This document shows, piece after piece, positions 5,817-13,553 of a stretch of DNA of 15,433 nucleotides. Origin of the DNA: Fimenecus stercoravium. Lineage in GTDB: Bacteria; Bacillota; Clostridia; Oscillospirales; Acutalibacteraceae. The number at the start of each line of letters is the position of its first letter. Within the stretch, counting starts at the first letter, position 1. Both the position numbers and the translations under genes were made by a program. Under the pieces are notes generated by a model, which had not been told where the DNA came from, ran no database searches, and saw only the letters and a program-made list of their open reading frames with translations. The stretch lies in NCBI GenBank assembly GCA_018711545.1, contig DVIC01000055.1, positions 1 through 15,433 on the forward strand, given 5' to 3'.

Positions 5817-5921
5817 TCAATATACGCCGAAGAGCGACAAAAGCACCGTGAGCGTACCGCTCGCCATGAGCACGGCGAGCAGCACACAAATCACACGGAT
5901 CGCAGTCTTTCGATTAAACAT
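5817..5921 (-). CDS. 34-residue hydrophobic mini-protein coupled to phosphoglucomutase
   Basis: A small open frame of 34 codons begins ATG at 5921 and ends TGA at 5817-5819. It opens with the positively charged MFNRKTAIR, continues with a hydrophobic run from about residue 9 to 31 (VICVLLAVLMAS..., LTVLLSLF) and ends FGVY, a typical single-span membrane mini-protein with its N-terminus inside. It starts six bases after the phosphoglucomutase stop. AAAGGATGA at the end of that gene is an excellent ribosome binding site, so translation is probably coupled. Short basic-plus-hydrophobic proteins of this look occur in Clostridia, but I know no function. It is short enough to be missed by automatic annotation. 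Confidence 0.65.
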   Translation of the reverse strand: MFNRKTAIRVICVLLAVLMASGTLTVLLSLFGVY

Positions 5922-5927
5922 AACCGG

Positions 5928-7652
5928 TCATCCTTTTATGCCGAGCAGGGATTCCATAGCTTCCCCGATCGTCTGCGCCTTTTCTTCGGCGGCCTCTTCG
6001 GACTCGGCGACTGCCGTGATATAGACCTTGATCTTCGGCTCCGTGCCGGACGGGCGCACGATCACGCCGTCTGAGCCGTCCAAACGATAGCTCAGCACAT
6101 TGGAGCGCGGCAGCTCGATGGCGGTCTGCGCACCGCTCTCGGTATCGGTAGTCAGGCGGGTCTGATAATCGGAAATGCTGTGCACCGTTTCCCCGGCGAT
6201 CATTTTCGGCGGGTTTTGCCGCAGCGTTTCCATCATATTGCGCATAGTTTCCATGCCTGCCGCACCCTCAAAGCCGAAGTTGAGCACGGTGTTGCAATAC
6301 ATCCCGTAGCGCCGGTACAGGCTCTGCATAAATTCATACAGGCTCATGCCCTTCGCCTTATAGTACGCCGCCATTTCGCAGATGAGCATCGAGGCAACCA
6401 CCGCGTCCTTGTCACGCGCATGCGTGCCGCGCAGATAGCCGTAGGATTCCTCCATGCCGAGCACGAAGCGATCTGCTTCGCCTGCCGCTTCGAGCTTCGT
6501 GACAAGCTCGCCGATATACTTAAAGCCCGTGAGCAGATCGGCGGTCTCGGCGCCGTAATGTGCGGCGATCTGCGCGATCAGGCGCGAGGTCACGATGGTT
6601 TTTACGACGATCGGCTTTTCGGGCAGCTTCCCTTGCTCTTGCAGCGCGGAAAGGACGTATTCGGTCAGCATAGCGCCGACCTCGTTGCCGGTCATCAGCT
6701 TGTACTCATCCCCGTCGCGCACCGCAATGCCCACACGGTCGCAGTCGGGGTCGGTCGCCAAAAGCAGATCGGCCTTTTTCGTTTCGGAAAGCGCAATGGC
6801 GCATTCAAATGCCTGCCGGATCTCCGGGTTCGGATACGGGCAGGTCGGGAAATTCCCGTCAGGATATTCCTGCTCGGGGACAACGGTCACATCACGGATC
6901 CCGATACGCTTGAGAATCTCGCGCACGGGCTTGTTGCCTGTACCGTTTAAGGGCGTGTAAATAACGGAAAGATCCGTATTCGCCGCCGCATCGGGATTGA
7001 CCTGCGCACGCAGCACCGCTTCGTAAAAGCCCTCGAACAGTTCCTGCCCGATATAGGCGATCATGCCCTTTTCGAGCGCCTCGTCAAAGTCCATGGTCTT
7101 TACGCCGTCAAACATATCGACCTTTTGAATGTAGCTGTAGGTTTTTGCCGCCGCCGCATCGGTCATCTGGTAGCCGTTGGGGTCATAGCATTTGTAGCCG
7201 TTGTATTTGGAGGGGTTGTGGCTCGCGGTGAGGATGATCCCGGAGCTGCAGTGCAGGGTGCGCACCGCGTAGGAAAGCATGGGCGTGGGGACGAGCTCAG
7301 GGTAAAGGTAGACCTTTACGCCGTTCGCCGCAAGCACGCACGCCGCCGAGCGCGCAAACACATCGGACTTGATGCGCGAATCGTAGGCGATGGCGATGGT
7401 GGGTTCTTCGAAATCCGCGTTGAGATAGTCCGCAAGCCCCTGCGTCGCCTGGTTGACGGTGTAGACGTTCATGCGGTTCGTGCCCGCGCCGATCACGCCG
7501 CGCAGCCCCGCCGTGCCGAATTCCAGATTTTTGTAGAAACGGTCGAGGATCTCCTCATCGTTTCCTTTAACTGCTTCCAACTCCGGCAGCAGGTCCTTGT
7601 CCGCTGTTGCCTTTTCACACCAAAGGTCGTAAAGCGCATGGATATCGTTCAT
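5928..7652 (-). CDS. pgcA: Alpha-phosphoglucomutase / phospho-sugar mutase
   Basis: A 574-residue cytoplasmic enzyme of the alpha-D-phosphohexomutase superfamily, interconverting glucose-1-phosphate and glucose-6-phosphate. This supplies UDP-glucose and glycolipid or wall-glycan synthesis and links to glycogen. The four active-site loops are present: the phosphoserine loop TASHNPSKYNG with Ser144, the metal-binding loop DPDCDR at 301-306, the sugar-specificity loop GMEESYG near 400, and the phosphate-binding loop RPSGTEPK at 533-540. The N-terminal FGTAGLRG motif and overall length match Bacillus PgcA rather than GlmM or PMM. AGGAGG lies seven bases before the ATG at 7652. A promoter is visible at 7688-7716. 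A 34-residue membrane mini-protein is coupled downstream. Confidence 0.93.
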   Translation of the reverse strand: MNDIHALYDLWCEKATADKDLLPELEAVKGNDEEILDRFYKNLEFGTAGLRGVIGAGTNRMNVYTVNQATQGLADYLNADFEEPTIAIAYDSRIKSDVFARSAACVLAANGVKVYLYPELVPTPMLSYAVRTLHCSSGIILTASHNPSKYNGYKCYDPNGYQMTDAAAAKTYSYIQKVDMFDGVKTMDFDEALEKGMIAYIGQELFEGFYEAVLRAQVNPDAAANTDLSVIYTPLNGTGNKPVREILKRIGIRDVTVVPEQEYPDGNFPTCPYPNPEIRQAFECAIALSETKKADLLLATDPDCDRVGIAVRDGDEYKLMTGNEVGAMLTEYVLSALQEQGKLPEKPIVVKTIVTSRLIAQIAAHYGAETADLLTGFKYIGELVTKLEAAGEADRFVLGMEESYGYLRGTHARDKDAVVASMLICEMAAYYKAKGMSLYEFMQSLYRRYGMYCNTVLNFGFEGAAGMETMRNMMETLRQNPPKMIAGETVHSISDYQTRLTTDTESGAQTAIELPRSNVLSYRLDGSDGVIVRPSGTEPKIKVYITAVAESEEAAEEKAQTIGEAMESLLGIKG

Positions 7653-7687
7653 GGCAAAGCCTCCTAAAACTTTCCGGTATTAATTTC

Positions 7688-7716
7688 AGTATACTATATT
7701 TCCCAAAAGAACGCAA
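7688..7716 (-). promoter_or_regulatory. Promoter of the phosphoglucomutase gene
   Basis: On the minus strand, TTGCGT (7711-7716) and TATACT (7688-7693) are separated by 17 bases. The -10 is good; the -35 matches only the conserved TTG. The start codon lies about 35 bases downstream of the -10. Confidence 0.55.
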
Positions 7717-7730
7717 ATAAAATCTGTCGA

Positions 7731-7738
7731 AAGCGCTT
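7731..7738. promoter_or_regulatory. AAGCGCTT palindrome between divergent promoters (weak cre-like core)
   Basis: A perfect eight-base palindrome lies between the -35 boxes of the phosphoglucomutase and comM promoters. Ten bases, GAAAGCGCTT (7729-7738), match the core of the CcpA site TGAAAGCGCTTTCA, but the outer TG and CA are missing. Catabolite control is therefore only a weak possibility. Confidence 0.25.
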
Positions 7739-7748
7739 GGGAGATTCG

Positions 7749-7777
7749 TTGCACAGTTCGGCAAAATATGCTATGAT
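7749..7777 (+). promoter_or_regulatory. Promoter of comM/yifB
   Basis: TTGCAC (7749-7754) and TATGAT (7772-7777) are separated by 17 bases, with a TGC extended -10 element just before the -10. The comM start at 7810 is about 30 bases downstream of the -10. Confidence 0.7.
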
Positions 7778-7809
7778 AATTCGAGAAGATAAAAGAGGGG
7801 GCGGCTGTT

Positions 7810-9339
<1,530 letters not shown>

Positions 9340-9351
9340 CGCATACAAGTA

Positions 9352-9390
9352 CAGCCCCGCACACCGTTCTGCGTGCGGGGCTGCATTTTT
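9352..9390 (+). terminator. Intrinsic terminator of comM
   Basis: CAGCCCCGCAC (9352-9362) and GTGCGGGGCTG (9373-9383) form an eleven-pair stem with a ten-base loop, followed by CATTTTTGG. It begins 12 bases after the comM stop. The opposite-strand tail is T-poor, so it mainly works rightward. Confidence 0.85.
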
Positions 9391-9396
9391 GGTTTC

Positions 9397-9465
9397 TTAA
9401 TATGCGATTTCGATCTCTGCCGTTTGCGGTGCGCTCTCATTGCCGTAAGTATCCGCGGCATACGA
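9397..9465 (-). pseudogene. Decayed 3' end of a gene, Fn3-like C-terminal strand
   Basis: On the minus strand a 22-codon stretch ends at a TAA (9397-9399) and reads ...DTYGNESAPQTAEIEI.... This closely resembles the final strand of bacterial fibronectin type III or Ig-like domains (consensus 'A.D..GNESAPS..V.V'). It has no start codon, and two in-frame stops lie within about 35 bases upstream, so it cannot be expressed as a gene. It sits between the facing comM and capA terminators, suggesting a surface or repeat-domain protein gene lost here and left as a tail. The match rests on a short segment and could be chance. Confidence 0.35.
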
Positions 9466-9566
9466 TCATTTTATGCCACTATTTTAACGCACGGTGCGCG
9501 GCGGGAAAATGGGAAAACTGTCAAATTTGTGCGGCAAAACTTTGGAGAAGCTACAAATCAAGGTGC

Positions 9567-9610
9567 AAAAGAAAACGGCGCACCCATATTGCATGCCGGG
9601 TACGCCGTTT
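9567..9610 (-). terminator. Intrinsic terminator of the pncB-ppa-capA operon
   Basis: AAACGGCG...ACCC (from 9573) pairs with GGGT...CGCCGTTT (to 9610), making a stem of about 12 pairs with one C-A mismatch and a loop of about 12 bases. On the minus strand it is followed by TTTTCTTTTG. It lies about 24 bases past the capA stop. Confidence 0.75.
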
Positions 9611-9633
9611 GTATCGGTATTGTTTTGATCCCA

Positions 9634-10842
9634 TTACGACGCAAGAAATTCCGCGTCGATCACACCGCTTACGAATTCTTCAATATAAGAGACGCTGAAA
9701 TCCGACTGCTTGATGCGCGATGCCTGCCGCGAGGCGAGTGTGTCCGTATACTCGGACAGCGGATAGATCTGCACGTCGTGCGAGCCGTTGACATAGTGTG
9801 TGACAATGGTCTCAAATTTTACGTTGCCTACCGTGACCGAACCGCTTTGCGGGTCGATCGTCATATCGTAGTGCAGCATCCCGCCGATAACACGCGCAGC
9901 GGTATTCTGCTGGGAAATGAAGTTGCCCAACGAATAGGCGACCAGCGTGCGCGAGCCGTCCTCGTTTTCGATCCACTCCACGGGCTGTAAAACATGCGGG
10001 TGATGCCCAATGATCACGTCCGCGCCCCAGGACGCCATCTGTTCTGCAAGATTGCGCTGATCCTGCGAGGGCGTAGTGGTGTATTCGCTGCCCCAGTGGA
10101 CGTTGACGAGCACCGCGTCACAGGCCGCAGCCGTCGCCTTGATCTTTTGCTCAATGGCGTCCGTTTCCGAGGTGTAAAGGATCTCCAGCGCACTGCTTTC
10201 AGGCAGCGACAGGCCGTTTGTATACTGTGTGATACCCACAAGCCCGATCTTCATGCCGTCACGCTCGATGTATTCCACTTGCTCCAGCTCGTCGGCATTC
10301 CGATACGCGCCCGTGCGCACAACGCCTTCCTGACTGTCCCAAAAATCCATGGATTCCGTAAGACCTTTTGCGGTCTTGTCCAGCATGTGGTTGTTCGCCA
10401 TGTTCACCACATCAAAGCCGATCTCCCGCACTTCCTGCCCCAATTCTACAGGGGAGTTGAACAGCGGATAGCCGGATGGGTCATAGCTTTCTGCGATGGG
10501 TGTTTCCTGATTGATGGTGGCGATGTCTGCCGCCGCGATCGTGTCGGCGATGCGCTCGTAGCAGAACGTGAAATCATAGCCGTCCCCGCCCGCGCGGCGG
10601 TTGGCCTGCTTATAAATCCCGTCGTGGATCAGGTTGTCCCCGACCGACAAAAACGAAAGCGTGACGGGCTGTGCGGCAGCGGTAGTGCTTTCCGGCGCCT
10701 GCGTCCCGGCGACCGTCGCCCCGGCAGGTACGGCGTCCGGCTGCCTGCCGCCTATTACGGTATTGCCTACGGCGACGGCGCCCGCGAGGATCACCACCGC
10801 CACAATGACGGATAAAAATACTTTTACGCTCTTATTGCTCAT
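9634..10842 (-). CDS. CapA-family protein (poly-gamma-glutamate / capsule synthesis-type metallophosphatase fold)
   Basis: A 402-residue protein. Residues about 7-30 are a hydrophobic signal anchor (VKVFLSVIVAVVILAGAVAVGN), then a Ala/Thr/Gln-rich linker to about 60, then an extracytoplasmic PGA_cap domain. Family motifs are present: SVGDNLIHD (Asp69, His73), NQETPI (111-116), NMANNHMLD (around 148-155), NVHWGSEY and GHHPHVLQP, the metal-ligand pattern of this calcineurin-like fold. In Bacillus, CapA helps make or export poly-gamma-glutamate; capBC partners are absent here, and many Clostridial copies are orphans of unknown substrate. AAGGGG lies before the ATG at 10842. The gene follows ppa by 23 bases and is the last of the operon. 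Confidence 0.88.
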   Translation of the reverse strand: MSNKSVKVFLSVIVAVVILAGAVAVGNTVIGGRQPDAVPAGATVAGTQAPESTTAAAQPVTLSFLSVGDNLIHDGIYKQANRRAGGDGYDFTFCYERIADTIAAADIATINQETPIAESYDPSGYPLFNSPVELGQEVREIGFDVVNMANNHMLDKTAKGLTESMDFWDSQEGVVRTGAYRNADELEQVEYIERDGMKIGLVGITQYTNGLSLPESSALEILYTSETDAIEQKIKATAAACDAVLVNVHWGSEYTTTPSQDQRNLAEQMASWGADVIIGHHPHVLQPVEWIENEDGSRTLVAYSLGNFISQQNTAARVIGGMLHYDMTIDPQSGSVTVGNVKFETIVTHYVNGSHDVQIYPLSEYTDTLASRQASRIKQSDFSVSYIEEFVSGVIDAEFLAS

Positions 10843-10865
10843 AACTTCCCCTTACATTTTACTGC

Positions 10866-11399
10866 TTATTTGTCGGGATACAGTTCTTTATAGCGCTCAA
10901 TGGCATCCTCAATGATCTCAATCGCCGTTGCGGCGCCCTTGGCTTCGTCGATCACGGTCTTTTTACGCTCCAGCATTTTGTAGACCGAGAAAAAATGCGT
11001 CATTTCATCAAAAACGTGTGCGGGCAGCTGGGAGATGTCCGTGTAGCCGTTATAGGTCGGGTCGCCGACGGGGATAGCGATGATCTTATCGTCGGGGTCG
11101 TCGTTGTCGAGCATCGTGATGACGCCGATCGGGCAGCAGGTCACAAGCGTCATGGGGACGATCTTTTCCGAGCACAGCACCAGCACGTCAAGCGGGTCAT
11201 TGTCCAGCGCATAGGTGCGCGGGATCAGCCCGTAGTTCGCGGGGTAGTGCGTTGAGGTGTGCAGCACGCGGTCGAGCCGCAAAATTCCCGTCTCCTTGTC
11301 AAGCTCATATTTCATCTTGCTGCCCTTGCTGATCTCGATGACCGCGTCAAAGGATTTGCAGCTGATGCGTTCGGGGGCGATGTCATGCCAAATATTCAT
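10866..11399 (-). CDS. ppa: Family I inorganic pyrophosphatase
   Basis: A 177-residue soluble Mg2+-dependent enzyme that hydrolyses pyrophosphate to two phosphates. The active-site residues of family I are all placeable relative to E. coli PPase: Glu22, Lys30, Glu32, Arg44, Tyr56, the triad Asp66/Asp68/Asp71 in DNDPLDVLV, Asp98, Asp103 and Lys105 (LDNDDPDDK). Length matches the family. Its ATG overlaps the pncB stop as ATGA and its AAAGGAG ribosome binding site lies inside pncB, so the two genes are translationally coupled. This fits chemically, because NAPRTase releases pyrophosphate, which this enzyme removes. Confidence 0.95.
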   Translation of the reverse strand: MNIWHDIAPERISCKSFDAVIEISKGSKMKYELDKETGILRLDRVLHTSTHYPANYGLIPRTYALDNDPLDVLVLCSEKIVPMTLVTCCPIGVITMLDNDDPDDKIIAIPVGDPTYNGYTDISQLPAHVFDEMTHFFSVYKMLERKKTVIDEAKGAATAIEIIEDAIERYKELYPDK

Positions 11400-12859
11400 T
11401 TGCGTACTCCTTTATACTCCTCAATCAACAGCTTGCGGATCTCCCACAGCTTTGCGGAAAGATCTACGTAGTATTTGTGCGGGTTTTCAAATCGCTTGAC
11501 CTCATCCCAAAGGGTGTCCACCTGTTCCGAGCAATATTCGCGGATCTCGGCAGGCGTGGGGGAGTTGTATACGCATTCGCCCTTTTTGAAGATCTGCACG
11601 AGCAGCGGGCGCGCGACATAATTTTCGATCTCCTTGCGCTTCCAGGTGTAGTCGGGGTCGAACAGCTCATAGGGCTTGGAGTCGTCAAGCTCCTCGCTGT
11701 CGGTGGTCAGGACATCGGCGATCGCCTTGCCCGAATCCATGTCAAACAGGCGGTAGACGTTTTTCGAGGAGGGGATGGTGATCTTGTGCACGTTTTCCGA
11801 AAGATTGATCTTCGGGACAATGCGGCCGTCCGGCTGTTCGACCGCGCACAGCTTGTAGACCCCGCCGAACAGCGGCGACGAAGCGGAGGTGATCAGCCGC
11901 TCGCCGACGATGAAGCAGTCCACCTTGGCGCCCTGCGCGAGCATGTCCGAGATGATGTGCTCATCGAGGGAATTGGAAGCGAGGATGCCGCAGTCGGGGA
12001 AGCCTGCCTCATCGAGCATCTTGCGCACGCGCTTGGAAAGGTAGGGGATGTCGCCCGAGTCGATGCGCACGCTTTTCGGGCGTCGGCCCAAGGGAAGCAG
12101 CACATCGTTGAATGCACGGATCGCGTTCGGAACGCCCGAGCGCAGCGTGTCGTAGGTGTCCACCACAAAGGTGCAGTCGTCGGGATAACGCCGCGCATAC
12201 GCGCAGAACGCCTCATATTCGGAATCAAACATCTGCACCCAGCTGTGGATCATGGTTTGCAGCACGGGAATACCGAATTTCCGTGCGGGCAGTACGCCCG
12301 AGGTCGCCGTGCAGCCGCCGATATACGCCGCGCGCGCGCCGTAGACCGCTTCGTCAAAGCCCTGCGCGCGCCGCGTGCCGAATTCCGCGACCGCCGTGCC
12401 GCGCGCCGCCCGCACCAGACGGTTTGCCTTGGTGGCGATGAGGCTTTGCTGATTGATACACAACAACAGCGCCGTTTCGATCATCTGCGCCTGCACCACA
12501 GGCCCGCGCACCTTCACGATGGGCTCGTTCGGGAAGATCGGTGTGCCTTCGGGGATCGCCCATACGTCGCAGGCAAACCGGAAATCCCGCAGATAGTCGA
12601 GAAACGGTTCCGAAATGCCCTGCGTCCGCAGGAATCGGAGATCTTCTTCGGAAAAATGCAGGTTTTGCAGGTGCTCGATCACCTGCTGCAAGCCCGCCAT
12701 AATGGCAAAGCCGCCGTTGTCGGGAACGCGGCGGAAAAACAGGTCGAAGCAGGCGATCGTCTCGCCCAAACCGCAGGAATAGTACCCGTCCGCCATGGCA
12801 AATTCATAAAGCTCCGTAAGCACAGCCGACCGTGTGCCGCTTTTTTCAGACGCACCCAT
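11396..12859 (-). CDS. pncB: Nicotinate phosphoribosyltransferase (NAPRTase)
   Basis: A 487-residue cytoplasmic enzyme converting nicotinate and PRPP, with ATP hydrolysis, to nicotinate mononucleotide in the Preiss-Handler NAD salvage path. Characteristic blocks are 'TELYEFAMADGYY' (15-27), 'EFGTRRAQGFDEAVYGARAAYIGGCTATSG' (159-188), 'MIHSWVQMFDSEYEAF' with His205, 'RIDSGDIPYLSKR', and 'VGERLITSASSPLFGGVYKL'. Length agrees with the Firmicute/human-like type. The frame opens further upstream, but the start at 12859 is used because AAGGAGGT lies six bases before it. It heads the operon pncB-ppa-capA from a promoter at 12887-12915 and is divergent from the nitroreductase. Confidence 0.93.
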   Translation of the reverse strand: MGASEKSGTRSAVLTELYEFAMADGYYSCGLGETIACFDLFFRRVPDNGGFAIMAGLQQVIEHLQNLHFSEEDLRFLRTQGISEPFLDYLRDFRFACDVWAIPEGTPIFPNEPIVKVRGPVVQAQMIETALLLCINQQSLIATKANRLVRAARGTAVAEFGTRRAQGFDEAVYGARAAYIGGCTATSGVLPARKFGIPVLQTMIHSWVQMFDSEYEAFCAYARRYPDDCTFVVDTYDTLRSGVPNAIRAFNDVLLPLGRRPKSVRIDSGDIPYLSKRVRKMLDEAGFPDCGILASNSLDEHIISDMLAQGAKVDCFIVGERLITSASSPLFGGVYKLCAVEQPDGRIVPKINLSENVHKITIPSSKNVYRLFDMDSGKAIADVLTTDSEELDDSKPYELFDPDYTWKRKEIENYVARPLLVQIFKKGECVYNSPTPAEIREYCSEQVDTLWDEVKRFENPHKYYVDLSAKLWEIRKLLIEEYKGVRK

Positions 12860-12886
12860 GCGCGCACCTCCTTGTTTGTCTGCTTC

Positions 12887-12915
12887 ATTGTAGCACACTT
12901 TCTGCCTTTGCGCAA
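12887..12915 (-). promoter_or_regulatory. Promoter of the pncB-ppa-capA operon
   Basis: On the minus strand, TTGCGC (12910-12915) and TACAAT (12887-12892) are separated by 17 bases, with TGC just before the -10 as an extended element. The start at 12859 lies within a short leader. Confidence 0.7.
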
Positions 12916-12950
12916 TGCGAAATCCGTCGTGCGCGCGCCGAAAAGGGGCG

Positions 12951-12979
12951 TTGCAATTCGGCGGTTTGCTCGGTATAAT
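12951..12979 (+). promoter_or_regulatory. Promoter of the nitroreductase gene
   Basis: TTGCAA (12951-12956) and TATAAT (12974-12979) are separated by 17 bases. The -10 is perfect. It is embedded in a palindrome (12966-12986) described separately. Confidence 0.75.
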
Positions 12980-12986
12980 AGAGCAA
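12966..12986. promoter_or_regulatory. Inverted repeat around the nitroreductase -10 box, candidate operator
   Basis: TTGCTC-N9-GAGCAA is a perfect 6+6 inverted repeat centred on the -10 box and reaching the expected transcription start. A protein bound here would block RNA polymerase. The sequence does not match a regulator I recognise. Confidence 0.4.
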
Positions 12987-13011
12987 GAACACCAAATAAG
13001 GAGAATGTGGT

Positions 13012-13548
13012 ATGGGATCCTTTTTCGATTTGGAACGCCGCCGGCAAAGCTGCCGCCGGTTCTCGCCGCGCGAAGTGGAGCAGGAAAACTTAAAACAGCT
13101 TGCCGAAGCGGTGCGCCTTTGCCCCTCCGCGTGCAATTCGCAGCCGTGGCACGTCATCTTTGCAACGGGTGAGGCCGCCAAAGCGGTGCGCGCGGGCGTG
13201 CAGGTGGACGGCAGCAATCCCTTCGCCGAAACCTGCCCCGCGTTTGCGGTGCTCGTAGAAGAGCCCGCCGTGTTAAAGCCCGCTGTGGCGGAAAAATTCG
13301 GCAGCCAGGCGTTTGCGCAGATCGACCTCGGCATCGCCACGGCGCACTACTGCCTTGCCGCGACGGACTTGGGGCTTTCAACCTGCGTGCTCGGCTGGAT
13401 CGATGAAGCGGCGCTGCAAACGGCGCTGGGCGTTTCGCCGGAACGGCGTATTCGGCTGGTGATCGCTACGGGCTACGCCGAAGCGGGCGCGAAGATCCGT
13501 GAAAAGACGCGCAAACCGCTTTCGGAAATCGCGGAATTTCGGGATTGA
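13012..13548 (+). CDS. Nitroreductase-family FMN-dependent oxidoreductase
   Basis: A 178-residue protein of the nitroreductase superfamily, dimeric flavin enzymes that reduce nitro compounds, quinones or enones with NAD(P)H. The FMN phosphate-binding start 'RRRQSCRRFSP' (about 9-19), the 'PSACNSQPWHVIF' loop near 38-50, 'DLGIATAHYCLAATDLGLSTCVLGW', and the 'RIRLVIATGYAEAGAKIREKTRKPLSEI' tail are all typical. Length is at the short end. The true substrate is unknown. ATG 13012 follows AAGGAG by eight bases. Its stop overlaps the frame of the next gene, and it has its own promoter. Divergence from pncB, an NAD-supply gene, is suggestive but not proof of a link. Confidence 0.9.
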   Translation: MGSFFDLERRRQSCRRFSPREVEQENLKQLAEAVRLCPSACNSQPWHVIFATGEAAKAVRAGVQVDGSNPFAETCPAFAVLVEEPAVLKPAVAEKFGSQAFAQIDLGIATAHYCLAATDLGLSTCVLGWIDEAALQTALGVSPERRIRLVIATGYAEAGAKIREKTRKPLSEIAEFRD

Positions 13549-13553
13549 GCACG

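Noticed and set aside
6180..6950. 256-codon plus-strand frame antisense to phosphoglucomutase
   Set aside because: It is antisense to all the mutase catalytic loops and has His/Arg-rich shadow composition.
9373..9990. 205-codon plus-strand frame after comM
   Set aside because: It starts in the comM terminator, crosses the capA terminator and is antisense to the conserved capA end.
11477..13093. 538-codon plus-strand frame
   Set aside because: It is antisense to the whole of pncB, runs through the divergent promoters into nitroreductase, and shows no family motif; length is due to GC-rich codon bias.
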